Source: Scylla paramamosain
Lineage: Eukaryota > Arthropoda > Malacostraca > Decapoda > Portunidae
Length of the DNA stretch: 64,000 nucleotides
Assembly (NCBI RefSeq): GCF_035594125.1
Contig: NC_087181.1
Span: forward strand, 10,156,317 to 10,220,316
Direction: 5' to 3'
The position numbers and the translations under genes are program-made. The notes under the pieces are model-generated. The model had not been told where the DNA came from, made no database searches, and was given only the letters and a program-made list of their open reading frames with translations. Positions 27,161 to 42,889 of the stretch are shown one piece after another; within the stretch, counting starts at the first letter, position 1, and each line of letters begins with the position of its first letter.

Positions 27161-27246
27161 GGAGTGGGATAAAAATGGAAGCGTAGAATGTGGAAGTTGG
27201 GAAAATTATTGAAAAACCTTTAAAGTTACACAAACTGCGACGTGTA

Positions 27247-27329
<83 letters not shown>

Positions 27330-27430
27330 ACAACACATTCTCGTTTGAATAATAAGCCATGAGTTGTGAAGAGTGACACTATTATTGATGATCGTGAAAC
27401 ATTATGTCGTGTATACGTGTAGGGCTGGAT

Positions 27431-27475
<45 letters not shown>
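27072..27475. repeat. (GA)n, (GA)n, (CA)n
   Basis: (GA)n at 27072-27157 and 27249-27327, (CA)n at 27434-27475. Confidence 0.97.
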
Positions 27476-27478
<3 letters not shown>

Positions 27479-27723
27479 TCCCCTTTACTTTCCTATTACT
27501 CAGGCGAGATGGGAAGTGAGGAGTGACTGACTGCGGCGTACAGGTATGTTGTTCCCGCCCAGGTGAGGCAGCCATTAATCACCTGTGGATAATTACTGAG
27601 GCGTATTGACGACCCAGTAACTCAGACTGTCACTTGTTTCGCTCCCACCTGCCGCTCCTATCAAGACTACATGTCAATAATAATTCACCTCAACCCTCCA
27701 ATCCCCCCTTCTTTTCTGCACTC

Positions 27724-28034
<311 letters not shown>

Positions 28035-28039
28035 GTGAT

Positions 28040-29150
28040 TTCCTAGTATGTACTCTGGTTTGTTCCCGCTTTTTTTTTCTTTTGTCTAATTCTCCATTAT
28101 AACAGCGTGCGTACCCTTTAGTTTTCTTGTTTTTGTTTTATCCATTATCCAGACCATTATTATCTCCTTTTCCTTGTTTTTCTGTCGTGTTTTCCTTCAT
28201 GACCTTTCCTCGCCGTGGCTCCTCGCCGTGTTTTTCTTGCCCGTGTTTTTTTCTGAGCCGCTACACGTTTCCCGTCAGTCATGAGGCGAGTGTACCGTGC
28301 AGTTAGTTTACTCACAAAAACAAGCAATTCTGACGTGATACAAGATAGGAAAGACCGAGAAATACGAAACAGTAAGCGGAAACGACTCATACATATATGA
28401 TATTTTCTAAAGCAATGGTAAAACATTTTAGTTACATACAAAGGATAATATAACGTGTCATATAAGTATATGCAGTACATGCAGGTGCGTTCACCCTCAC
28501 GGCAGTGCGTCACGGCGCCCCTCCCTCACCAATCCCTCTCCCTTGCCGCGTCTGTCCCTCCTCGCAACCGCGGTGGCGTGGGCTTGCGTGCTGCAGACTT
28601 TCGGGCGTGGCCACGTGCCTGCTTGCGAATTCACAAGTGAGGAATTACTGTCCTATCATGCTTGATGGATGAGCCACGCTGGAGCACGCCCGCCTTTTCA
28701 TCATCAGCTGAGACGCCTTCCCGCCCTTCTCGCCCTTCAGGCCCCGCCCTCCCCACACCTGTCCTCGTAAATCAGGGCTACGAGGACACTTGGACATCTA
28801 TTCCGCTCACCGACACCTCATTTCCTCGCTCCTTTCCTCGCGGGATTTTTACGCGTAGTGGACCGTGGGAGGCGAGGTGACCATGAATGTTAAGTGGACG
28901 GCCGGCGTGCTGATAATTAAATAGCGGGGGATCGCGTGGCCGCCGCGTCCCTCCGCGCCACTTGACCCCGCGCTACTTGATCCCGTGATGAGCTTAGTTA
29001 TCAGGCGAGTTTTATCGCTGCTCTGCTCGCCACCCGCGCTGATTTAGATAGCGGGGAGGAAAGTTTACTTAACCGGAGGAGGGTTGCCGAGACAAAGTTA
29101 TGAACGTGTACAACATTCCTTATGGGGCGGCAAACACGGAGCGGGATGTC
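28040..29150. other. Non-repetitive intron 1 segment
   Basis: About 1.1 kb of mixed-composition DNA with GC-rich parts at 28500-28970. I see no exon with convincing domain content or splice context. Confidence 0.6.
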
Positions 29151-29154
29151 CACA

Positions 29155-29541
<387 letters not shown>

Positions 29542-29679
29542 TTAGCTAAGGGAACTCTCCCATTTTTTTCCTCCATTCTCTACTGTGCGTCATTCTGTAT
29601 GTAATGTATGCATGTATGTATGTAAGTTATGTATTTATGTATGCTCGTACGTATATGAAACGTATCACCCATTCTCCTC

Positions 29680-30100
29680 TTTCCTCCGTTTTCCTCACTT
29701 CAGAATGTCTCCTTTCCTCCAAAATTAGGCTTCTACTGCTATCGTTCTTTCCTCATTCTTTCCCTCCGTTGTGTCTACACTATTTTCTCCCTCTTTCTCT
29801 TCTTTCCTTACCTCCTTCCTTTCTTGGCTCTTACCTTCCCTCCCCCTTTCTTACCTCCCTTTTTCCTTCTTTCCTCTTTCTTGCTTCTCTTCTTTCCTCT
29901 TCCTTACCTGACTTCCTTCCTTTCCTCCTTATTTCCCTTCTTTCCCTCCTCCTTCTTCCTTACCTCTCTTTTTTCCCTCCTTCCTTCCCTTTCCCTGCTT
30001 TCTTGTCTCCCTTCTCCCCTCCCTGTCTTCCTTTCCTCCCTCCTTCCTCTTCTTCCTTCCCTTCTTCCTTCCCTCTCCTCTTCCTCTCCTTGTTCAGCCT
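29680..30100. repeat. Pyrimidine-rich CTTC/CCTT block
   Basis: Degenerate CCTTCCTT sequence for about 420 bp, almost without purines. Confidence 0.9.
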
Positions 30101-30267
30101 CCAGTGCGCGATTATCAGTCTTGGCTTACGTATTGCCCTCCAGGTAGCGGCCCAACAGGTGTGGTAGGATTAATTAAGGCAGCACCTGGCCACACCTGGG
30201 ACGCGGATATCGGCCTGTGTTTGGCTTCATTTACCTTTTGTGTCGCTCAGTCGTGCTCGTTTTTTTT

Positions 30268-30774
<507 letters not shown>

Positions 30775-31114
30775 CTGCCAAACAATAGTTATTTTTCTCG
30801 CGTTGTCTTGCTATGCTGTACCTAATTGCTCCTTTCTTTCGTTCGGTGTCTTGTTTTTGGGGGTACAGTTTTTTTTTTTTTCAGTCGTTTTTCCAGTTTT
30901 TTCTAGGCCTCAGTTTTGCGTCAGAGTCCACCCTCCATTTTGAAGGTTTTAGGTGACTCCCTAAATATTTTCTTTTCCTCGCGTTGCAAAAAAATGACAC
31001 ATTGACAGGTCTTCTTAAAGTCTATTTCTATAAGACTTCATTCTGCAACTTACTCTTTCATTTTTACTTTTTTTTGTCTCTTCATTTAGCTTTTCAACCT
31101 CACTGGCTTCATAT

Positions 31115-31860
31115 AGGAGGGTGAAGGGAAGGAGAAGGAGGAGGAGGAGGAGGAGGAGGAGGAGGAGGAGGAGGAGGAGGAGGAGGAGGAGGAGGAGGAG
31201 TAGAAGGAGTAGCAGTGGGAAAAGGAGGAGGAGAATGAGGAGGAGAAGGAGGAGGAGGAGGAAGAGGAGGAGGAAGGGGATGTTGGAGAAAAACAGGAAG
31301 CTTTAGAACGGAGGTAACAGGAGATGAGGAATTAAGAGGTGAAAGAGGAGGAGGAGGAGGAGGAAGAGGAGGGAAACAGGAGAAGAAAAGAGATGACGGA
31401 GGTACAAAAGATTGAAGGAAAAAAGGCACATGATGAACAAGAATTTCCCTCATAAATGAAGCCGGAAAGCTTATCGGAGCGTGAGAGAGAAAAGACACAT
31501 GAAAAAGGAAAAGAAAGGCAGGAAATAAAGAAACAAAACGTGAAAAGGAAACTGCGGCGGGGAGGGAAGGAAACAAAAGAAAAAAAAATTGGTATGAGAA
31601 AGAAAAGACAGGGAAGGGGAAAAAAGATAAAGAGGAAAGCAACGAGTATTGGAAGGAAAGGAACGAGAGAGACGAGGAAGAAAATGTCAAAATGGGTCGG
31701 GAAACTTGGAAAGGGCGATGGAGAGGAAATGGAGGAAGAAAACGAAGGCATACAGAAGGAAAAAGAAGAAAGACGAAAACAGGAGGATGAAGAGGAGGAA
31801 GAGGGAGAAGAAAATAAGAGGAGGAGAACGATAAGAAATAAGCTAAAATTAAGAAGAAAC
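31115..31860. repeat. Purine-rich block with (GAG)n
   Basis: (GAG)n at about 31133-31200, then about 650 bp of GGA/GAA-rich DNA with few pyrimidines. The 274-codon minus-strand frame across it is compositional. Confidence 0.9.
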
Positions 31861-31861
31861 A

Positions 31862-32280
31862 CCGAAGATTTACGATACAAAATGAACGCCAAGAAAAAAA
31901 AATGTTAAATATAAATATAGAACAAAATCTCATCGAGTCACAAAGCTTCTAAGTACTTCGAATACTTCATGAATATATTAACATGTTCCAGAGAGTTACG
32001 ATGTGAAATTAATGACAGAGGAAAACAGCAGGCGGTAATAGAAGTAAATGACAAACAAATCAATCTCGCCAAAACCCAAAGCGTCTAAACAGTCCGGACA
32101 CTTCATGGATATATTAACAAGAATAAGAGATTTACGATACAAAATGAATGGCAAGGAAAACCCGCAACAAATATAAATATAAAACTAAATCATGAACTTA
32201 ACAACACAAGTCAATCGCATTAAGACACAAATCCTCGTGAACGAAAACCACAACAGTAAAAATGTAAAAAGAGAAGCCAG
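31862..32280. repeat. Minisatellite, unit about 130 bp, three copies
   Basis: GATTTACGATACAAAATGAA recurs near 31866, 31993 (diverged) and 32128, with ACTTCATG.ATATATTAACA between. Confidence 0.8.
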
Positions 32281-32633
32281 ATATCCACTCTTTCCATTCA
32301 GTGTATAAATATAATGGGACATATTAATAATAACACGATAAGTGGCACCCGTATACACTTCAGGTATTTATTCGTTAGTATTTAATGACAGTATTAATGG
32401 ATTATGAGTGACGTGTCGAGGCTGGATTACTTTTTTTTTTTTGCCACAAGCGTCCGACACGTAATGGTTTCTGCTTCATTTATTATAAACACATGCACTT
32501 CTGACTGAGTTATGTAACAGTGGTGGCGGTGGTGGTGGTGCTGATGGTGATGGTAGTGGTGGTGTTGCATTACAGATTACGAGTACAAGCACGACGCTAT
32601 GTATGTTCTGTTATATCACCTAATTTCACCTTT

Positions 32634-33012
<379 letters not shown>

Positions 33013-33179
33013 AGAGGGTGAGGGAATTTTATTAAGCAAGGTGTCAGGCATTGTTGGGCCTCAGGTAGCAGATGGATAGGAGACGCGGGGTCGATACGGA
33101 AGGGTGATAACCATTGTGGCAAGACGGGCCGCCCCCCTTCTCCACAACCCCCCTTCATCCCCACCCCCCCCTTACTCAC

Positions 33180-34140
33180 GCGTCCCCCCCTCCCTTATAC
33201 CCTCACATATCCCTTAACTTGTCCCTTCCTCCTTCCTCTCCTTAACCTTCATTTTCTCTCTTCTTAGTCTCTTTCACCTGCTATTTTTCTTATTTTCCTA
33301 CACACAATTCAGTTTTTTTTATCACTCCTTCACTTCTATCCTTTCCTTCCCTTCCCTTATATCCTCGCATATTTATCAGCTTCTCTCTTCCTCCTCTCTC
33401 TCCTTCTTAATCTATTTTTTTATTCTAGTCTTTTCACATTGTATTTTCTTGTTTTTCTTCACATTATTCCGTTTTTTTATTTACTATTTTCCACCTTTAT
33501 CCCCCTCTCCCTTATACTCTTGCATATTTATTAGCTTCTCTCTTCCTCCTCCCTCTCCTCCTCCACTTTTATTTTTCTCTCACCTTATTTTCTTTCATGT
33601 TTTCGTATTTTTCTTCTCTTCCTTCACACTGTTCCCCTTTTTCCTACCCTTTCTCCTTTAACCTCCTTTATCCCTCACTTGGCCATGTGCTCCCCTTCCT
33701 TTTATTTTCTCTCACCTCAGTTTCTTTCACCTCTTCGTATTTTTCTTCTCTTCCTTCACACAATTCCTATTTTTCTACATTTTTTCCGTTTAACCTCTGT
33801 TCCCCTTATAACTTCGCATATCCCTTAACTTCTTTCTTCCTCCTCCTCCTCCTCCTCCTCCTCCTCCTCCTCTCTCTCCTCCTCAGCCTTTGTTTTTCCT
33901 CTCATCTTACTTTCTTTCATCCTTTATTTTTTTTCCTATCCTTCCTTCATCTATTTCTAATTTTATTTACCTTTTTTCTTATTTGATCTTTATGTTGCTT
34001 TTACTTTCTACGTTCCACTTTCATTTTATCTATTTTTCTTTACATTTTTTACCATTTTTTCTTTATTCTTTATCTTTCTTTATTCTTTATTTCTTTCTAT
34101 TCTTTATCTATCTTTTTATCTTCTTTCACTTTAATCATTG
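33180..34140. repeat. Pyrimidine-rich minisatellite, unit about 155 bp, five copies
   Basis: CCCTTATA.CCTCGCATAT starts near 33192, 33354, 33509, about 33666 (diverged) and 33802. Within each unit come TTCTCTCTTCCTCCTCCT, TTTTTCTCTCACCTTATTTTC and TTCTTCACACAATTCCG-like blocks in the same order. Confidence 0.8.
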
Positions 34141-34151
34141 GTCCTTTCCAT

Positions 34152-34310
<159 letters not shown>

Positions 34311-34335
34311 TTGAAATACTAATGAGATAAACTCG

Positions 34336-35825
34336 TTAATCACTTAGAAGAAAACAACTTACTTAAGAATACTCAACACGGCTTCCGCAACAAACGCTCT
34401 TGCTTGAGGAACCTCTTAGACTTCTTCTATGATATTCTGAACCAGTAAGACGAGAGTAAAGCGGTAGATATAATAAATCTTGATTTTCAGAAGGCCTTCG
34501 ACAAACGTTTACTGATTAAACTAAAATCACACGCTATCCAAAGCGACATGTTGCGATGGGTTAAAACTGGCTAAATAACCGTAAACAAATGGAAAAGCAT
34601 CCAATTGGACTAACTTAACCAGCGGGGGTACCACAGGAATCAATCTTAGGACCTGTTCTCTTACTTGTATATATAAACGACCTAGATGACGGTGTTACTA
34701 GTATAATATCGATGATGACACCAAAATAGCAAATTCTGTAGTCTATAACGAACAAGTAATAGAAATGCAGAAAAATCTAGATAAATTGACAGAGTGGGGG
34801 CAAACCTGGGCAGATAAGTTTTAATGCAGATAAGTGCAAAGTGCTTCATATAGGGTATAGAAACGAAAAAGCAAAGTATATTTTAAATGGTACCCAACTT
34901 AAAAGTGTTGACAACGAAACTGATTTATCGAATACCTTAAAACCTAGCCAACAATGTTCAGAAGTCATAAAGAAAGCAAATAAGGTAATTGGCTTAATCG
35001 GCAGATCCTTTGAAATCTAAGGATACAATCCTCACTTTGTGTAACTCTTTAGTCCCGTCCCCTTTTTGGAGTATTGCGTTCAATCATGGTGTCCCTACTA
35101 CCAGAAAAAAAAAACATTGATAAATTATAAAGAGTTCAGCGTAGAGTAACAAAAGTGATAGCAAGTCTAGAAAAAAATCATACGAAGAGCGTTTTAAAGA
35201 ATTCAATCCATTCCCATTAACACAAAGAAGACTAAGAGGCGACTTAATACAGGTGTTTAAAAATCATCAAAGGCATTGATAACATGGACTGCAGTAAATA
35301 TTTCACGATAGACTCTTCAAATTACTCGCGAGGAAACGGTTGCAAAATTGTTGGGAAACCCTTCAACTCTCACGAATCAAAAAATATATATTTTTTTCCA
35401 TCGAGTATTAGATCTATGGAATGGACTTCCTCGAGACGTGATAGACTGCAATATCGTTGAGACTTTTAAACGCCTTCTTGATAAATATCTTACCTGCAAT
35501 CCGCGGCTAACAGCGTTTGTTTGTTAGTGATCAACTTTCTTCCCGTCAGGAAATGGGGGCACCTCATTTCATCTATTTTCTTTTTTTCCTATAAAATTTC
35601 CTACGGGATTTTTTTTTGTTCTCTAACCCTGCAAGGTATTTCTTTCCGACCTGTTTTCCTGTACGGCTTATGCCGGAGGGAGTGGAGGGTGGGGAGAGGG
35701 CCTTCTTCTTTCTTGTCCTTTTCTTCTACTATCACCTTAGTAGTCCTAGGTCAGGCCACCTCGCGAGGACCGCAAGGTTCTGATGTGGCCTGTTGTGGTT
35801 TTTCTATGTAACTCTATGTAACTCT
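34336..35825 (+). mobile_element. LINE of a second family, RT C-terminal half and 3' UTR
   Basis: A degraded non-LTR element, different from the 17-26 kb family. Fragments in shifting frames include NTQHGFRNKRSC, LDFQKAFDK, ILGPVL, YINDLDDG, LTEWGQTWADKF, KCKVLHIGY and FHRVLDLWNGLPRDVID, the order expected for RT motifs and C-terminus of CR1/L2-like elements. The YxDD region is broken (near 34705). A 3' UTR of about 300 bp follows, with GGCCACCTCGCGAGGACCGC near 35754, and ends in two copies of TATGTAACTC that run directly into (CT)n. A (CT)n tract also flanks the 5' side. Confidence 0.88.
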
Positions 35826-35839
35826 CTCTCTCTCTCTCT

Positions 35840-35930
<91 letters not shown>

Positions 35931-36230
35931 ATCCTACTTCCTTTTATTCCTTTTATCCAGCTTCTTTTCCTCCTCCTTCCTTTTCGATTCCTTCCCATCC
36001 CTTCCACTTCAATTCCTTGCACGTCTCCTCCTTTATACATTCGCTTCGTCTTTCCTCCTCATTTCCCTTTCCTTCCCCTTCCTTTCTGATCCCTCGTGGC
36101 TTTCTTCTCTCGCTCCTCCATCCCTTCCCTTCCTTCCCTTCGTTTCTATTCCTCTCTTCTTCCCTTTCCCCTCATCCATTTTACGTTGCGTCATCTTTTT
36201 ATCCCTTTTTCTTCTCTTCTGATATCCTAC
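35823..36230. repeat. (CT)n at a LINE 3' end, then pyrimidine-rich DNA
   Basis: (CT)n with CC breaks at 35823-35929, then about 300 bp of TTCC/CTTC-rich sequence. Confidence 0.95.
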
Positions 36231-36411
36231 ATATCTTAAATTATTGATTAGGTAGTATCGATTATCACAAACAGGTCAGGTGGTGTTTGTTCTTTCTTTG
36301 TGTTCATCTGTGTTCCCTCCCCATCGCTCTTTCTCGCCTGTAACGGTTAGGGAGTGTGTTAATAATTCGGGCCAGTTGCCGCTGGGAACGTTAGGCCGGT
36401 GACTGTTTTGC

Positions 36412-36413
<2 letters not shown>

Positions 36414-36468
<55 letters not shown>

Positions 36469-36500
36469 TGTTCCTTTTGTGTGTATCGGTTTATTGGCTT

Positions 36501-36570
<70 letters not shown>
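36414..36570. repeat. (GT)n twice
   Basis: (GT)n at 36414-36461 and 36503-36570. Confidence 0.97.
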
Positions 36571-36574
<4 letters not shown>

Positions 36575-36951
36575 GTACATCTTTCTTTTGCATGCTACTT
36601 CAAATATACCTGATTTATATTCTTGTTGTTGTAAATAAAAAAAGTCCTTCTTAGCTTCATTCATATATGTACTGAGTGCACTGTAGGGTGGCCTGGGTGG
36701 CACGGGCGTGGGTGTGAGGGCGGCCGTGGGTGTGTGTGTGTGTGTACTTGTGGGCGTGAGCTGTGAGTCCGATATTGATCATGTCACCTGGTGCTCCCGG
36801 CCAGGTGTTAGGTGGCGAGGCGGCGGGCGGGAGGCTAGTCACACACACACACACACACACGAGAGGTCTGTTGGCACACATTCCAAGCCGCTAACACAAC
36901 ACATATTCAGGCTATGCATGGTGTATGGCTTGCCCTACATACGAGTACATA

Positions 36952-37160
<209 letters not shown>

Positions 37161-38386
37161 TCCCCTTCCATTAAAAGTATATCCACCCCATTCTTTCTCC
37201 CACTGTCCGTCACTGTGCGTGTATGACAAAGGGATATGAATAAAACCGATTAACCGTTGCCAGACTAATACAAAGGAATGGATCGTGACATTTCAACAGT
37301 GTGCGTGAAGTTATTGTATGTTTCAAGTGACACTGAATGATGACTTATGGCGCATGGGAAGGTTGGGATGCACTCGTTCCGTCTCTGCTTCTTCCTCGTC
37401 CATCACAGTTCAAGGTCAGTCGTGCATCTTTTTTACATGTATTGCTGTGTGCGCGTCTTTAAAGGGAGCTAAATATAAAGTTCGGAAAAGGGAAGAGCTG
37501 CGTAACATTGCCGCTGTGCTGAACTCAGAGCTATCCACTCTAACTTATGACTTGGGAACTCTAGCAATACAGCATGTAGTATTTACGTGTCTTAAATATT
37601 TATATGAAGAAGCGTGAGCGACAAAGAAGGTGCACTTGTGACTTACCAACCGTGGGAATGAAGTGTGCTGCAGCTTCCATTATTTTATGCTCTTATGTTA
37701 TTTACGTGGCTTTAATACTTACGAAGAAACGTGAGGAGCACTGAGGGTACACACAAATTATCAATTTTATAGCGTTTACTTAAAGCGTTTACTTATAGCG
37801 TAATACTTAAAAAGAAACATACCAAGTTATCAAGCTTAGAGGAGTGGCATATAACATTCAGTTAGATGAAAACACAGAAGAAAATGTCAATTAAATGTAA
37901 GGCTTTTTTAAGTACAAGCCAAGATTTCCTGCTACCTTGGTTCATGTGTCACTGAGTACAAGCGGAACATGACGCTTAATCTGAGCCAATAATGTAATAA
38001 TATAATCGAAGCCACGCGCTGCTGCCAGACTAACGCGTCACATGCTCGCCAGCACGGGACGCCCACTCCCAGTAAACCAATACAGAGAAAGAAGGGAATA
38101 GAAAAGAAGTGAAAGAAATCTAAATCATTCTCCAGTGATCGCTCGTGCTCAGCTCTGCGGCGTCAGGCACACGTGTTATTAGGCGCCTTAGGGGGAATGG
38201 CTCGGGTTCGTTCGTCATCTAAATCGAGGTAACATTCATTCTTATTGATCATGTTATTCTTCAGGGCACGACACAGTAGTTCAGACGTCCACGCCCCACA
38301 GGCAGAGCTGTTGCTGGGGAGGATAATTCCTTGCCTTGTTGTCCTGCTGCGGTGAAGAATGGAGCGGGAATTTATGAGGCTTCTTT

Positions 38387-38390
<4 letters not shown>
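37161..38390. other. Intron 1 segment with a weak repeat
   Basis: Mostly unique AT-rich DNA. At about 37580-37830 TTTACGTGTCTTAAATAC and GAAGAAACGTGAG-like blocks recur two or three times at roughly 90-120 bp. No gene seen. Confidence 0.55.
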
Positions 38391-38819
<429 letters not shown>

Positions 38820-39401
38820 AACACTCAGATTAAAATGGCGTTGTTGGTTTAACGATACGGCGTGCGGTTGAGCGAGTTTGCACGGGCGGCCATCAAACTC
38901 CCGCCGTTAAAGTTACGAATGCCAAATGGTCTCTCCTCTCCCCTGGGCAGACGCGAGCTTTTTCACTCTGTATTTATGCAATAACTCACTCGAGGCTCGA
39001 AAAATACATTCCCGTGTATGTCTGATGCTTAATTCCGTGTTTGTCTCACCTGCGAGTTCTCCCTTTGCATACGTAAGGGAACTGATTCAGGCAAGCATGT
39101 TTTCCCGGCTGGCCTAGATTAGCTCTGTCGTCTGGTGGTGTGAGAATGCATCTGTTCACTGTGCCAGGGGGTAGGAATTGCACTCAGTGGCTCTTTTCTG
39201 ACAGGGTAGTGAAGTAGTGGTAATGTAGCGTCGCCGCCTCGCCGCTCGGTAAAATATCGCAGGTGCCGCTATCTGTTTGTTTTGTATTTTGTGGGGAATT
39301 ATTGCAGAAAGTTTCCCTTCCACGTGGTGATAAGAGGGTTTAGTTATTCTTATCGCATCCACTGCCTGAAAGGATTTGTTTCAGGCCTTTGGTCTAGCGC
39401 A

Positions 39402-39654
<253 letters not shown>

Positions 39655-40245
39655 ACAAGGCCTTATCCAGATGTCCTTCCTGCCACCACGACATTACCAA
39701 GCATTCCAGGAAGCACGCAAGGGTTAATGGCGGTTTAAATCTATTAGTGAAGGGCATTTGCTTTGATGTGCGGCTGCAGGGACGCCGGGGATCCTCACGC
39801 CCACTTTGCGCGGATTGCAGCAAATATTCTGTCCCACACACTCGCCCCTGATCATGATTTACCCTCCACATCTTTTTGACGAGCGGATAACTTTGGACAT
39901 TAGCGCGCGGGGCGCCAGATGTGCCAAGTTATTCATGCAGCACAGTGACAGGGAGGGGCTGTGTGCACTGCCCCGCGCGGCCCAACATTTTGTGCCCCAC
40001 ACTGCACTAGGAGGAAAAATGTGCTCGGGTCTTTGTCGCTGTATCGCATCAAAGGAGTCGCCGCGCTGCCTCGGGGAATTACTGACGATGTGACACACAG
40101 CATCCCTTGCTCCGCCTCCTATGCCTTCCTCTCATCCTTCACTCTCGCTCTGCTGTTTATTCTCATGGTCATCATTCTTTTCTCTTCTCTCATTCTTGTT
40201 CTTCTCTCGTTCTTGTTACCGTTTTTGGTTTATTTGTTTGTTTGT
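39655..40245. other. Non-repetitive intron 1 segment
   Basis: About 590 bp of balanced, partly GC-rich DNA. GGCCCAACATTTTGTGCCCC near 39980 and related GCGCGGGGCGCCAGATGTGC stand out, but no domain or repeat family was recognised. Confidence 0.5.
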
Positions 40246-40249
40246 TGGT

Positions 40250-40279
40250 TGTTGTTATTGTTTTTGTTGTTGTTGTTGC

Positions 40280-40310
<31 letters not shown>

Positions 40311-40385
40311 GCTACTGTTGTTTTTATTGTTGTTGTTGTTGTTATTGCTGCTGTTATTGTTGTTGTTGTTGTTGTTGTTGTTATA
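40250..40385. repeat. (TTG)n
   Basis: Trinucleotide tract of about 135 bp with some CTG/TTA variants. Confidence 0.93.
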
Positions 40386-40508
40386 CTGTTGCTAGCGGCA
40401 GTGGTGGTGGTGGCGCAGGCTTGTCATTTTTCAATCGTACCCTTGCCTTCACTCTCCTGTTATTGCACAACAGGATAACAGCCTGACCTCTCACGATACG
40501 AGTATATG

Positions 40509-40617
<109 letters not shown>

Positions 40618-40914
40618 ACTTACGTTACGGATGTTGGAGAAATCTTCACTCTGCACAGGCATTGAAAATATCGCTCAAGTTTCCCTTCGCTGCCCAAACT
40701 TTTTTCCTTAAATTCACATTAACTTGGCGGTAAAGGTCGCATGCACCTGCTCTCATTACAAAAGATTCGTGAGTAACATTGCGGGAACAACCTTTTTTCC
40801 CCGGAGACTGACGGGGATTCCTGGGACGCTAGTACTACGGACCTACTGCGCTGAATCTTATTATACGAGTACGGCTTTCTGTGGAAGATATTACGTGACT
40901 TTATTATAACAGTG

Positions 40915-41580
40915 TGACTATTTTTCCGTGAAGCTTGTTAGAAAGAGTGAGTGAATTTGCCTTGGCGCTGCTTGACAACTACTGGCGGGCTTTCTCTTAG
41001 TGGTATATTTGTGATGCAATTACCCTTTTGAGGCTTTCTGGGAAGTTTGTTATAGGGAGAGACTTCTCGTATTTTTCTGTTTATTTGTTTATTTTTCTGC
41101 GAGTAATGACGAAGTTGTTTCATCCTGTATATGTTTCTTATGAGGGATTTTTTTTTTTTTTTATGGAGTTTGTATCTGCCATATTGTATGACGCTTGTTG
41201 TGTTGTTTCTGTTCTTTGTTTTGTGTGAATAATGATGAAGTAGTTTTATCTGTTATACGTTTTCTATGAGGGATTTTTTATTATGCGTTTACCCATTTGA
41301 CTTTTATTCATCACTTGCTTTTTTTCTAATTAATGACAAATCTTTGTTACTCGATATACGTTTTCTCTGAAGGTTATTACATTTACAACACCTAAACCCG
41401 TGTAACTTTTCTGTGAAGCTTGTTAGAGAGAACATGTTTTCTCTTCACCTCTTTTCAGGTGGTGACATTATAATAGAGCGAGTGACTGACATTTACTGAC
41501 ACATGCCTGACTCAATTCCCGCTAAGCCTACGCCTGGATGACATTTCCTATGAAGCGTGTTAAGGAGAGCGTGACGTGCC
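40915..41580. repeat. Degenerate minisatellite, units about 100-125 bp
   Basis: GTGAAGCTTGTTAGA-like blocks at about 40930, 41040, 41413 and 41551; TAATGA.GAAGT.GTTT and TACGTTTTCTATGAGGGATT-like blocks at about 41103, 41228 and 41330. Confidence 0.65.
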
Positions 41581-41739
41581 CCGGCGCCACGTTACAGGTA
41601 CTGACAGCGCTGTGACGTATCTACAGGAGGTGAATCGAGTGCCGCTTAGGGCTTGCAAACGTGACTGTGGAACCTTGGCGCCCTAATATAATCGCCTCTG
41701 TGGTGCCTGTACGCCTCACGCCTCGCCACCCGCGCCTCA

Positions 41740-42365
41740 ATGCCTCTTTCACCGCCCCTGCCTCACTGTTTCTACCTCACCACCCCTTGCCTTACCATCC
41801 CTACCTCACCATCCCTGCCTCGCTGAGCCCTTTTCATTGCCCCCTGCTTCACTGTTCCTGCCTCACCAACCCCTGCTTCACTGTTCCTGCCTCACCAACC
41901 CCTGCTTCATTTCCCCCTGCTTCATCACCCTTGCCTTACCATACCTGCTTCACCAACTCTCTTTCATCACCTCTCCCTTAATTCACGACCTCACTACCCT
42001 TGCCATACTAACTTGCCTCATTGTTCCTGTCTCACTACCCTCTCCTCACCGTCCCTGCCTCATCATCCTTGTCTCAGCACCTTTGCCTCACTAGCCTTGT
42101 TTTACTAACTTGCCTCAGCGTCCCTGTCTCACTGTCCCTGCCTCACCAACTTGCCTCTATTATACCTTTCCTGTCTCACCATCAATTCCTCAACGCCCTG
42201 CCTCACCAGACTGCCCCTACTTCACCAAACCCAGCATCCCTGCCTCAGTCTCCCTATCCCATCACATCTACTTCACTACCCGTGCCTTTAAACCCCTACC
42301 TCTCCACCTATGCCTCACTACCCTACCTCACCACCCCTGCCTCACCATCCTGCCTCTCACCACCT
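41740..42365. repeat. Minisatellite, unit about 12-15 bp (CCCTGCCTCACCA)
   Basis: About 45 degenerate units over 625 bp with very low G. The Pro/Ser/Leu-rich frames are artefacts. Confidence 0.88.
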
Positions 42366-42462
42366 GCCCTTCCTATTGATATTCACCTCGTTGCTCGCCG
42401 TTCACACTCCATACTGAGGGTCATGCATTATTTATCCCTTTATTTCACCCAGACAGACACGG

Positions 42463-42630
<168 letters not shown>

Positions 42631-42889
42631 ATCCTCCTCCCCCCACTACCCCACCATCCTCCCACCTTACCTTTTGCTCTCTTGAATCCAATTAACCCAG
42701 GAAATTACGTGGCTTCTTTCGGCGCGATCTTGCAGGAAGTTTCGCGGCGGGAGGCGAACAACACAGCACAACACAGCACAACACAACACAGCAGAGAGGC
42801 GACCAGGTTGAAACTCCGCCACCTTTAACTTTACCGTAGGATTTTGTGTTCCTTTACAGCGTCACTCAGGGAAAACTCAAACGATTATC

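Noticed and set aside
28455..28880. Possible exon in a GC-rich intron segment
   Set aside because: Short frames without domain similarity, conserved splice context or phase link to the gene.
31109..31933. 274-codon minus-strand Pro/Ser/Phe-rich frame
   Set aside because: Antisense of a purine-only block; composition alone keeps it open.
37318..37617. 99-codon frame with balanced composition
   Set aside because: No recognisable domain, no flanking splice pattern, and its end overlaps a weak tandem repeat.
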